This document shows, one piece after another, positions 56,916-64,000 of a DNA stretch of 64,000 nt. A program made the translations under genes and the position numbers. This stretch comes from a virus: the IMG/VR virus record IMGVR_UViG_3300010885_014887, positions 1 to 64,000 of that record; one strand, given 5' to 3'. The stretch's first letter is position 1, and every line of letters starts with the position of its first letter. The notes below the pieces were generated by a model. It saw only the letters and a program-made list of their open reading frames with translations. It did no database searches and was not told where the DNA came from.

Positions 56916-58397
56916 ATGAAGAATCATGCACTAATATTTCCATGTGTTTATCCTGATAAGATACAAAGATCTTTAGGGGGGCATCGTATTGCTTCTTTTT
57001 TACGAGAATATAATTGGGATGTTGAGGTTATAGATTATGTGTTACATTTTACTATTGATGAATTAAAAGAAATAGTTAGATCTAGAGTAACTTCTTGTAC
57101 AAAATTTTTTGGATTTTCTTTTATTTTTAATGAATATGATCATAATTTCCTACAAGAATTTTTACCTTGGTTAAAGAAAATGTATTCGGATATTTTAATA
57201 ATCTTTGGAGGACAAAATATTGTTGTAAATCCATATCCTGCTGATTATTATGTAAATGGTTTTGGTGAAAATGCATTGATGGCAATACTTAACTATCATT
57301 TTACAAATAGTAATAAAGAATTAAAACTAGATGATCGATGGTTATTGGTAGGAAAAAAAGTTATTACAAATAATAACTACTCTTCTGCTCCAATGAAAAG
57401 CCTATTAGTGAATTATGAAGATAGAGATTTTATTCAACCAGATGAATGGGTGTATACCGAATTAAGTAGAGGATGCAAGTTTAAATGTGAATTTTGTAAT
57501 TTTCCTTTGTTAGGAGTAAAAGGTGATTGGACCCGAGATGCAGAAGATTTTGAATTATATTTAAAAAACATGTACGATAGGTTTGGAGTTAAAAATTATT
57601 ATATTACAGATGAGACATTTAATGACTCAACTGGAAAAATAGAGAAATTTTCTAATGTAGTTAAAAGATTAGATTTTGATCCTATATTTTCGGGATTTAT
57701 TAGAGCAGATTTATTAGTTAGTCGTCCATTAGATAGAGAATTATTAGGAGAAATGGGATTCATATCTCATTTTTACGGAACAGAAACTTTTAATCATTTA
57801 ACTGGTAAGATAATAGGTAAAGGAATGCATCCGGATAGACTTAAAGAAGGTTTACTAGATGTTAGAAAATATTTTAAAAATAATACCGTATTATATAGAG
57901 GGCAACTTACTTTAATTGTTGGATTACCTCAAGAAACAGAAGAGACTATCGCACAATCTGTTGATTGGATTTTTAATAATTGGCAAGGCGAGGCTATAGT
58001 ATTTAATTCGTTAGAGTTACAAGAATTTAATAGTTTAGATGCTAATTTAAGTATATTATCTAAAAATCCAGAAAAATACGGGTATAGAAGATCAAATATA
58101 CCTATCCCCTCAGTTGACACATTTGAAAGTAAAAAAAAATATATACAGACTAAATTTTCAGACAAAATTTTTAATTGGGAAAATGATAATTTTACTTATT
58201 CTAGAGCATTAGATTTAGTTAATAAAATTTATCTAAAAGCACATAAGTTAGATTTTAGATTAGGTGCGTTTAATCTACATGTTTCTGGAGTAAATGATAT
58301 AAATGAAACTTTAAAATGTGATCAGAAAGTTTATAATTGGTCAGCATTTGATGGAAAAATTTCTAGATATAAAAACAGTAAGATAAATTATAAATGA
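56916..58397 (+). CDS. Radical SAM protein with B12-binding-like N-terminal domain (second of tandem pair)
   Basis: 493 residues, colinear with the gene before it: ASFLREYNWDVEVIDY, ILIIFGGQNIVVN, C187-x3-C191-x2-C194 (GCKFKCEFCN), TDETFNDS, GTETFNH and GLPQETEETI. Differences cluster in the first 160 and last 100 residues, so the two enzymes may accept different substrates. Again the DxHxxG motif is missing. It follows the first copy after four bases and overlaps the kinase-like gene after it by an ATGA. Confidence 0.83.
   Translation: MKNHALIFPCVYPDKIQRSLGGHRIASFLREYNWDVEVIDYVLHFTIDELKEIVRSRVTSCTKFFGFSFIFNEYDHNFLQEFLPWLKKMYSDILIIFGGQNIVVNPYPADYYVNGFGENALMAILNYHFTNSNKELKLDDRWLLVGKKVITNNNYSSAPMKSLLVNYEDRDFIQPDEWVYTELSRGCKFKCEFCNFPLLGVKGDWTRDAEDFELYLKNMYDRFGVKNYYITDETFNDSTGKIEKFSNVVKRLDFDPIFSGFIRADLLVSRPLDRELLGEMGFISHFYGTETFNHLTGKIIGKGMHPDRLKEGLLDVRKYFKNNTVLYRGQLTLIVGLPQETEETIAQSVDWIFNNWQGEAIVFNSLELQEFNSLDANLSILSKNPEKYGYRRSNIPIPSVDTFESKKKYIQTKFSDKIFNWENDNFTYSRALDLVNKIYLKAHKLDFRLGAFNLHVSGVNDINETLKCDQKVYNWSAFDGKISRYKNSKINYK
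57919..57992 (+). repeat. 74-base perfect direct repeat, copy 2
   Basis: Second copy of the stretch at 56421-56494. Neighbouring regions of the two genes differ at many silent positions, which makes this block stand out. Confidence 0.85.
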
Positions 58398-59086
58398 AAA
58401 ATATAGACATAACTGACTGGACAAATTACGGAAAATTGATAGATGGTGCATATTCAAGATCTAATCTATTATATACTCCTAAAATGAATAAAAATAAAGA
58501 TATACTTTGTATGTCATGGGATATACATGACCCATACCAGTATAATGATGGAAAAAAAAGAGAAGGTTTAACATTAGAGTTGATGGATTTCTTTTTTGAA
58601 AGAGAAGTAAAAAATCTACAGTTTTTTAAAGATTATGATTGGGTTCCTAAAATTTTAGATTTAGATATTTTTAATAAAAAAATATTTTTAGAATGGAATG
58701 GTGATACAGTAAATGATCTTATAAGTAAAGGATATAACATAGATGAGATTTGTCCTACATGGAAAAATCAATTACATAATATTTTAAATGATATTTTAGA
58801 TTCTGGTTATTATAAAATGAGTTTATATACACACTGTTTTTTTATTAATAATAAAGGAATATTAAAAACTTTTGATTTTTATGCCTGTGTTGAGCGCAGT
58901 TATCCTTTTATAGAAATAAAAAAATTAAAAGGAATGATGGGAGAAGATTCTTCTGGAAGATTCCAAGAGGCTACTGTAAATGATTATGTAGATTTTGATT
59001 TTTTCTTTAAACAAGCTATTAAAAAATATATTAAATGGCCTGATAATGCATTGATGGAATTTTATAAGGAAAAATTTAATGAATGA
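58394..59086 (+). CDS. Hypothetical protein with weak kinase-like features
   Basis: 230 residues, very rich in Asp, Asn, Phe and Lys. EREVKNLQFFKDYDWVPKIL followed by IFLEWNGDTVNDLI resembles the strand-hinge part of small kinase-like phosphotransferases. LYTHCFFINNKGILKTFDFY could correspond to a catalytic-loop plus DFx region, though the usual HxD is lacking. I would not name it a kinase on this basis. It is coupled by ATGA to the radical SAM gene before and overlaps the oxygenase-like gene after it by eight bases. Confidence 0.4.
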   Translation: MKNIDITDWTNYGKLIDGAYSRSNLLYTPKMNKNKDILCMSWDIHDPYQYNDGKKREGLTLELMDFFFEREVKNLQFFKDYDWVPKILDLDIFNKKIFLEWNGDTVNDLISKGYNIDEICPTWKNQLHNILNDILDSGYYKMSLYTHCFFINNKGILKTFDFYACVERSYPFIEIKKLKGMMGEDSSGRFQEATVNDYVDFDFFFKQAIKKYIKWPDNALMEFYKEKFNE

Positions 59087-59654
59087 TTATATTGGTAATT
59101 GTAAAAATTTAATAGATTGGAATAAAGTTATAGAAAATTTAGAAAAATCTGATGAAGGTGAAATTTTTAACAAAAAAAGAATAGAAAAATTAATAGAAGA
59201 TATATCTAAAGATGTAAAAAATTCTTCCGAAATCGAACATAATAAACAAACTTCTGTGATATGGAAAGAAAATAATTATTTTTTAGACTCGATCAATTTT
59301 AAATTATATCGACCTGGAAAAAATTACGAACATACAATTTGTGATATAATTTCTTCTTTTTTAAAAGGAAAATATTTAACGTCGAGTATAAGTAGAGTAG
59401 ATCCTGGATTCACAGTAGGAATACATAGGGATTCAACACCAAATTTATTGTTAGATAAAACTGTTAAGAGATATGTTATTTTTATAAATCCTCCAGAAGT
59501 GGGACAAATCTTTATATTAGGAGATGAATGTTTTCATAATGAAGAATTAGGAAATATTTATGAATGGAGAAATATGGATTTATTGCACTCTGCTGCTAAC
59601 ACTAGTTTTAAATCACAATATCTTTTTCATATTGAGTGTAAATTTGATATATAA
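59079..59654 (+). CDS. HxD...H oxygenase-like protein (first of an array)
   Basis: 191 residues. It opens with YIGNCKNLIDWNKVIENLE, the N-terminal tag shared by the array. ISRVDPGFTVGIHRDS supplies His116 and Asp118, YVIFINPPEVGQIFILGDECF the central strands of a double-stranded beta-helix, and LLHSAANTSFKSQYLFHIEC the third ligand His170. Layout and spacing fit Fe(II)/2-oxoglutarate oxygenases. It is most like the next gene. Confidence 0.65.
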   Translation: MNDYIGNCKNLIDWNKVIENLEKSDEGEIFNKKRIEKLIEDISKDVKNSSEIEHNKQTSVIWKENNYFLDSINFKLYRPGKNYEHTICDIISSFLKGKYLTSSISRVDPGFTVGIHRDSTPNLLLDKTVKRYVIFINPPEVGQIFILGDECFHNEELGNIYEWRNMDLLHSAANTSFKSQYLFHIECKFDI

Positions 59655-59657
59655 ATA
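59650..59657 (+). promoter_or_regulatory. Perfect T4 late promoter TATAAATA
   Basis: TATAAATA overlaps the stop codon of the preceding gene and lies 23 bases before the ATG at 59681, with GAGG as ribosome site. This is the best late-consensus match I found in the window. Confidence 0.65.
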
Positions 59658-59680
59658 TTTTTTATAATTGAGGATTTAAA

Positions 59681-60295
59681 ATGGCAACATATATTGGTAA
59701 TTGTGCTGATCTAATTGATTGGAAAAAAATTACTGCTCCGTTGGATGATATAGTTTCGGATGAACTATATAACGCCGATACGATGAGACTTTATGAAAAT
59801 CATTTTCTCAATAGCACTAATCAATTAAGTGATTTTTTAAAAGATCAAGTTGCTACGAGTTCAAGTCAAATAGATTATAATTTATTTTTAATCAAAGAAT
59901 GGTCTTCAAAGTATAGACTAGATACGATTGGTTTTTCTTTATATAGACCTGGAAAACATTATGATGCTACAGTAGATAATATTTTAATAAAACTATTAGG
60001 AGGTAATATTACTACTACATCAATAAGTAGATTAGATCCTGGCTATAATGTACCTATCCATGAAGATTATACTAATATAAAAGAACCAAACTATGATCCT
60101 AATAAAAAAGTTTGTAGATATGTTATTTTTATTACTCCTCCAGAAACTGGACAATTCTTTACATTAGGAGATGAATGTTTTCATAATATAAAAATTGGCG
60201 AAATCTATAAATGGGATCGTCCACAACAACTACATTGCGCTGCTAATGCTAGTTATAAGATAAATTACCTTTATCATTTACAAGTAGAATATTAA
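59681..60295 (+). CDS. HxD...H oxygenase-like protein (array member 2)
   Basis: 204 residues. YIGNCADLIDWKKITAPLDD opens it; ISRLDPGYNVPIHEDY gives His127 and Asp129, RYVIFITPPETGQFFTLGDECF the core strands and QLHCAANASYKINYLYHLQ the third ligand His185. It is clearly the paralogue of the gene before. It has its own late promoter and a good ribosome site, so it can be expressed apart from the upstream radical SAM operon. Confidence 0.66.
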   Translation: MATYIGNCADLIDWKKITAPLDDIVSDELYNADTMRLYENHFLNSTNQLSDFLKDQVATSSSQIDYNLFLIKEWSSKYRLDTIGFSLYRPGKHYDATVDNILIKLLGGNITTTSISRLDPGYNVPIHEDYTNIKEPNYDPNKKVCRYVIFITPPETGQFFTLGDECFHNIKIGEIYKWDRPQQLHCAANASYKINYLYHLQVEY

Positions 60296-60299
60296 AAAT

Positions 60300-61124
60300 A
60301 TGAATGATTTATCTGGATTAACGGCATTAGTTACTGGCGGCGGCCAAAATATAGGATTAGGAATCTCGAAAGCTTTGGCAAAACGAGGTGCTAATATTAT
60401 TGTAGCACAGCGTTCAAAAGAAATAGCAAACGATTGTGCTAAGATGATATCTAACAATTATGGAGTAAAATCTATTGCGATATCGTGTGATTTAACAAAA
60501 CAAAACGATATAGACATGTTATTTAAAGAATCCCAATTATATTTTGAAAAAATAGACATTTTAGTTAACGGAGTTGGTGGAAGATTGGGAATTGATTCTA
60601 TTAAAATAGAAGATCTAACACTAGATCAAATAAATGATAGCATGGATTTAAATTTTAAAACTGCTTTTTTATGTATGAAATCGGTTTTTCCGTTGATGAA
60701 AAAACAGAATTTTGGAAGAATTATTAATGTAACAAGCCATATCACTGAAGGTTTCCATGCCTATAGTGCTCAATACAATATAAGTAAACAGGCATTAGTT
60801 AGTCTTACAAAAACAGCAGCAGTTGAATGGGGAAAATATAATATTACAGTTAATGCTATATGTCCTGCTGTAGGTAATGAGAAAATTAAAGTATTAGAAG
60901 GCACAGATTTACACAACCTAATACTTAAAATGATACCCACGGGACACTTATCTACTTCTGAAGATGATGTTGGATCTATAGTTTCATGGTTAGCAAGTAA
61001 AGAGTCAAGATCTATTACAGGTACAATTCAATATGTAGATGGCGGCGTACATATAAATGGTTTAGGTTCAGATGGCGATAAAACTTTTCACGAAGCTATT
61101 AAAAAAACAACACGAGTGCCATAA
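60300..61124 (+). CDS. Short-chain dehydrogenase/reductase, FabG-like
   Basis: 274 residues. LVTGGGQNIGLGIS (12-19 TGGGQNIG) binds NAD(P), CDLTKQ positions the adenine, ILVNGVGGR replaces the usual NNAG, and Ser146, Tyr159 and Lys163 (YNISK) form the catalytic triad with classical spacing. AICPAV and a C-terminal ITGTIQYVDGGVH complete the family pattern. It reduces or oxidises a carbonyl/hydroxyl of an unknown metabolite. It is flanked by oxygenase-like genes, which makes a hydroxylate-then-oxidise sequence conceivable. Confidence 0.88.
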   Translation: MNDLSGLTALVTGGGQNIGLGISKALAKRGANIIVAQRSKEIANDCAKMISNNYGVKSIAISCDLTKQNDIDMLFKESQLYFEKIDILVNGVGGRLGIDSIKIEDLTLDQINDSMDLNFKTAFLCMKSVFPLMKKQNFGRIINVTSHITEGFHAYSAQYNISKQALVSLTKTAAVEWGKYNITVNAICPAVGNEKIKVLEGTDLHNLILKMIPTGHLSTSEDDVGSIVSWLASKESRSITGTIQYVDGGVHINGLGSDGDKTFHEAIKKTTRVP

Positions 61125-61125
61125 A

Positions 61126-61677
61126 ATGGAAAATGTTTTATTTTTAGGACAATTTAATGAAATAAATTGGAATGATATATTGGAGGATTTAGAAAATAAA
61201 AAAGGTATTAGTATAAATCCTGATTTTTCTAAATGGAATTTAAATACACCAGGATACTTGCAAATTTATAAAATATGGAAAGATGCTAAATTTAATTCTA
61301 ATGCTATTGAATGGATAAATTATTATCCCGAAGATCACTATCCGACATCTGTTGTAGACTCAATAGCAAGATTTTTAAATGTAATTCCTTTACGATCTTG
61401 GATCAGTCAAATCAATCCTGGATATTTTGCTCCATGGCATTGGGATGTAGACGATAATGAAACTGAATATTTAAAATTAGGAACGCCAATAAGGTATAGT
61501 TGTTTTATAGAATCTCCTTCGCATGGCCATATATTTATAATTGGAAATGATTATCTTTACAATCAAGATCAAGGGAATTTATATCAATGGATAGATTATA
61601 AAGAATGGCATAGTGGGATAAATGCCGGAATGGTTCCAAAATATATGTTTCATTTAATTGGAATCAAACGTAGTTAA
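61126..61677 (+). CDS. HxD...H oxygenase-like protein (array member 3)
   Basis: 183 residues from the ATG at 61126, directly after the dehydrogenase stop; the frame is open further upstream, but that part overlaps the dehydrogenase. FLGQFNEINWNDILEDLE is the array's N-terminal tag. ISQINPGYFAPWHWDVDD gives His105 and Asp107 and KEWHSGINAGMVPKYMFHL the third ligand His162. Its end overlaps the convergent paralogue by 24 bases. Confidence 0.65.
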   Translation: MENVLFLGQFNEINWNDILEDLENKKGISINPDFSKWNLNTPGYLQIYKIWKDAKFNSNAIEWINYYPEDHYPTSVVDSIARFLNVIPLRSWISQINPGYFAPWHWDVDDNETEYLKLGTPIRYSCFIESPSHGHIFIIGNDYLYNQDQGNLYQWIDYKEWHSGINAGMVPKYMFHLIGIKRS

Positions 61678-62181
61678 TTGTAATGTGTATCTATTGTCGT
61701 ATCCAATATTAACGCACCCATGATAACACAGTGGATCTACCCATTGATATAAATCTCCTGCTTTATAATTTGTAATAATATTATCTTCCCAAACAAAAAT
61801 ATGTCCTGGTTTAAAATCTTCTAGAAACATAGTATATCTTTTTGGATTTTTAATGTCTATTAAATGCGGATCGAAATGCATCGGTTGCATTTGTCCCGGT
61901 AATAATTTAATTATCCACCAAAGAATCTGTCTATTGTCATTTGGCAATTTAGGCAATACTATATTAAATTCTTTCATATCATTGGATTTTTCATTAAACT
62001 GCTGGAAGTAATGATTTGATTGACTATAACCTTCTCTAGCCCGTTCTAACGCTTCTTCCAATAATGGATTATCTTTCCATCTATACGGTTGCCATACAGG
62101 TGTTGTGTCTCCATTGTGAGATTTTATATGACTCATTAAATTTTCAGTTATTAATTCTTTATAATTGCCAATATATATCAT
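61654..62181 (-). CDS. HxD...H oxygenase-like protein (array member 4)
   Basis: 175 residues. MIYIGNYKELITENLMSHI opens it. LLPGQMQPMHFDPH gives His102 and Asp104, YTMFLEDFKPGHIFVWEDN the core and CYHGCVNIGYDNRYTLQL the third ligand His154. It is closest to the next gene on the same strand. Six bases separate the two. A function on a product of the island is inferred from context only. Confidence 0.63.
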   Translation of the reverse strand: MIYIGNYKELITENLMSHIKSHNGDTTPVWQPYRWKDNPLLEEALERAREGYSQSNHYFQQFNEKSNDMKEFNIVLPKLPNDNRQILWWIIKLLPGQMQPMHFDPHLIDIKNPKRYTMFLEDFKPGHIFVWEDNIITNYKAGDLYQWVDPLCYHGCVNIGYDNRYTLQLTTFDSN

Positions 62182-62187
62182 CTTTTT

Positions 62188-62679
62188 TTACTCGTAAGTA
62201 GCACATTGAAAAGTTAGTCTTGGGCTATAACCAATATTAGACGCTCCGTGTATTATATTTGGATCATCATAAACCCACATGTCTCCTAGTTTATAGTCGG
62301 TAATAAATGTTTTATCATATATGAATATATGACCAGGTTGATAATCTTGTAAAGGCATCCAATATCTAATATAATTAGTTTTATCTGGTAAAAACACATC
62401 TTTATGCATCGGCATAAAATTTCCTGGAGTCATTTTTATGAACCACCATTGCTCGTATCCTTTTGTTTGAAAAGGAAGTTTTACTTTAAATGGAAAACTA
62501 CGAGAGTCATATGAATGCCAATATGTTTTTGTTAAATCGTAACCACATTCTGATGCTATACGAAATTCTTCTGTATCAGGATTTTCGCTTTTTCCTGGTC
62601 TCTCAACGCCATCGTTTGACATTATATAATCTACCCATCTTGGATCTATCCAATTTTTAAAATTTCCTATAAATTTCAT
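62188..62679 (-). CDS. HxD...H oxygenase-like protein (array member 5)
   Basis: 163 residues. MKFIGNFKNWIDPRWVDYI repeats the tag. KMTPGNFMPMHKDVF gives His92 and Asp94, IRYWMPLQDYQPGHIFIYDK the core strands and IIHGASNIGYSPRLTFQCA the third ligand His144. The start shares one base with the stop of the larger oxygenase-like gene upstream. Confidence 0.63.
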   Translation of the reverse strand: MKFIGNFKNWIDPRWVDYIMSNDGVERPGKSENPDTEEFRIASECGYDLTKTYWHSYDSRSFPFKVKLPFQTKGYEQWWFIKMTPGNFMPMHKDVFLPDKTNYIRYWMPLQDYQPGHIFIYDKTFITDYKLGDMWVYDDPNIIHGASNIGYSPRLTFQCATYE

Positions 62680-63485
62680 TAGTAACTCTCTAAATGATCT
62701 ATATTTAATTTTTTTCTAAATGAATCTGAAAATTTACCATCAATTCTTAATCCGTAACTTTGCTCTATTATTTTTTCTCCACCATGCCAATCTTGATCAT
62801 TCCACCATGCTGCTCTGGTATTTAGATAAATTTTATTTTTTGTATTAGGGTCCCATAAGTAAAATGCTTTTTTTGTATTTGGTCTAATATGTATAAATTC
62901 ATTTCTATGTAATGTATACGTTTGGTTATTTCCTTTATTTCCATCAAAATCTCTATGCTCAAATGGTATACCATCAGCTTCGCAATGAAAAAATATTACT
63001 CTTCCTATACTGTCAAAGATATTATCTTCTATCATTTTCTCTACCCACTTAACAACATTTGGAAAATAAGCGGCTTCTTCCGTTAGTTTTCTTGGAGATG
63101 ATCTTTCATCCCAACTACCTTGTTCCCATAAGAAGTAATAGATGTAAGGATCATATGCTCCCATAGCCATTTTTATATATCTAGTAAATTTATTCCTAAT
63201 TCTAAAATCATGGAAGTCTTTATATAAATCAATACCTCCTTTTTTTACAGGATTATCATCAGGGAGGGCTAAGAATTCTTCTATTGCTTTATAAATTGGT
63301 TTCCAGTGTATATTATAACTCATGTCTTTAAAATCAAAACCTGGTTTCATCCATGTACCTTCTTTAGCAAACTCTCTAGATTCGCTAAATCCTCTATATA
63401 TTTCTGGTTGTAATTTTTCAAAGGTGTCCATGTCTATATATGGTTCTATATCAAAATAAGGTTGATTATTAATCCCCTTAATCAT
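62679..63485 (-). CDS. 2-Oxoglutarate/Fe(II) oxygenase-like protein, larger type
   Basis: 268 residues. GRVIFFHCEADGIPFEHRDF gives His177 and Asp179; EFIHIRPNTKKAFYLWDPNT and YLNTRAAWWNDQDWHGGE give the strands and third ligand His234; and SYGLRIDGKF has Arg247, the expected 2-oxoglutarate anchor. It has the same metal triad as the array but a different N-terminal half with many aromatic and charged residues, so it is a separate branch. It shares an ATGA overlap with the gene upstream. Confidence 0.68.
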   Translation of the reverse strand: MIKGINNQPYFDIEPYIDMDTFEKLQPEIYRGFSESREFAKEGTWMKPGFDFKDMSYNIHWKPIYKAIEEFLALPDDNPVKKGGIDLYKDFHDFRIRNKFTRYIKMAMGAYDPYIYYFLWEQGSWDERSSPRKLTEEAAYFPNVVKWVEKMIEDNIFDSIGRVIFFHCEADGIPFEHRDFDGNKGNNQTYTLHRNEFIHIRPNTKKAFYLWDPNTKNKIYLNTRAAWWNDQDWHGGEKIIEQSYGLRIDGKFSDSFRKKLNIDHLESY

Positions 63486-64000
63486 GGGTATCTCCTATAT
63501 TTTTCAGGAATTAAATCTGGCAAAGGTAATCCTTTATTTAATAATGCATCTCTTAAAATAACTTGATGTACTAGAGGAGAAATTGGATATCCTGGCAATA
63601 TATCTGCCCACGCTTCTGTTTGTATTTCTTCTAAATCTATAGTTCTAGCATCAGGCCATTGTATAAGTTTTACAAAAACGCCATTAATTAAAAATGGATA
63701 ATGTGCCCTAATACCACTTTTTTCTAATGGAATAATAGACCAGTTGTTTTTATATGCTATTTCCTTTGTCTTTTGCACTAATTGGCTTAGATAAATTTGT
63801 GGTTGTTTTGGATTTCTACCTATATCAGCACTACATCTTATCCTAAAATTTGCGGATGTTTTTTTATAAAGTTCTTGTATTTCTTTTAGGCAATATTCCA
63901 TTTGTGACATATCGTCTAATGTATAACTAATATCTTTTATTGTTAATCCTAGTTTAATACAATTTTCAATACCTTCTACTTGCTTTTTTCTTATTTTTAA
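63482..64000 (-). CDS. C-terminal part of a probable radical SAM protein (runs off the right edge)
   Basis: The ATG at 63910 is internal: the frame stays open for 30 more codons to the window end and reads naturally (VEGIENCIKLGLTIKDISYT, then LDDMSQM). The visible 172 residues contain FRIRCSADIGRNP, a YLSQL step, GIRAHYPFLINGVFVKLIQW and PDARTIDLEEIQTEAW, ending with SPLVHQVILRDALLNKG. This tail pattern is one I associate with radical SAM proteins of marine microbes; the CxxxCxxC motif would lie outside the window. Without it the assignment is provisional. Confidence 0.5.
   Translation of the reverse strand, partial: LKIRKKQVEGIENCIKLGLTIKDISYTLDDMSQMEYCLKEIQELYKKTSANFRIRCSADIGRNPKQPQIYLSQLVQKTKEIAYKNNWSIIPLEKSGIRAHYPFLINGVFVKLIQWPDARTIDLEEIQTEAWADILPGYPISPLVHQVILRDALLNKGLPLPDLIPEKYRRYP

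Noticed and set aside
58394-59086. Protein kinase
   Set aside because: The HxD catalytic loop and an invariant Lys cannot be placed with confidence, so it stays unassigned.
32730-64000. RiPP-type precursor peptide gene to match the radical SAM enzymes
   Set aside because: Gaps are too short and I saw no small open frame with a leader/core layout; a precursor elsewhere in the genome cannot be excluded.
1-64000. tRNA genes, integrase, att sites or insertion sequences
   Set aside because: No gap is large enough for a tRNA except the 96-base divergent gap, which has no cloverleaf; no transposase or integrase motif was seen.

Overview
The window looks like part of a T4-like marine myovirus genome. 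The evidence is a block of T4-type replication/transcription and baseplate genes in the order familiar from cyanophages and pelagiphages (gp47, gp55, then gp48, gp53, hub, gp5, gp25, gp6, gp7-like), AT-rich sequence throughout, back-to-back or overlapping genes, and T4-late-type AATAAATA/TATAAATA elements upstream of several structural operons. There is no rRNA, tRNA, integrase, transposase or CRISPR array, and no gene-free stretch longer than about 100 bases. The host cannot be read from the window; an AT-rich marine bacterium (SAR11-like or picocyanobacterial) fits but is inference.

Layout. 1-2146 (minus): the end of a gp47/SbcD-like nuclease gene, an FkbM methyltransferase and the late sigma factor gp55. 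gp47 and gp55 each have a sigma70-like promoter with a 17-base spacer. 2219-32670 (plus): the structural operon. It holds tail-tube cap, wedge and hub proteins, a gp5 hub protein with a C-terminal lytic domain, gp25, gp6, a 4578-residue gp7-like baseplate protein, a conserved virion protein, three paralogous fibre-like proteins in tandem (the first with a tail-collar domain), and one more structural-type protein.

32730-64000: a 31-kb accessory island in six alternating blocks (plus, minus, plus, minus, plus, minus). It begins behind a good sigma70-type promoter (32678-32706). It encodes 12 clear radical SAM proteins in five subfamilies, plus the C-terminal part of a probable thirteenth at the right edge. 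It also encodes two GT8-like and two other GT-A-like glycosyltransferases, two SGNH-hydrolase-like proteins, a class I methyltransferase, a compact PLP-aminotransferase-like protein, a QueC-like PP-loop ATPase with a four-Cys site, a short-chain dehydrogenase, two Asp/Asn-hydroxylase-like proteins, six further HxD...H oxygenase-like proteins and several unknowns. Most genes overlap by 1-30 bases, so the blocks behave as translationally coupled operons. The three convergent junctions even overlap at their 3' ends.

How it may work together (inference): the island has the composition of a biosynthetic or tailoring locus rather than a phage housekeeping region. Glycosyltransferases build or decorate something, radical SAM enzymes and Fe(II) oxygenases perform difficult C-H chemistry, and aminotransferase, PP-loop, SDR, methyltransferase and SGNH enzymes add ordinary group transfers. 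The substrate could be the host surface polysaccharide, the very large baseplate/fibre proteins encoded just upstream, or a small molecule. The sequence does not decide between these. No precursor-peptide gene was seen.
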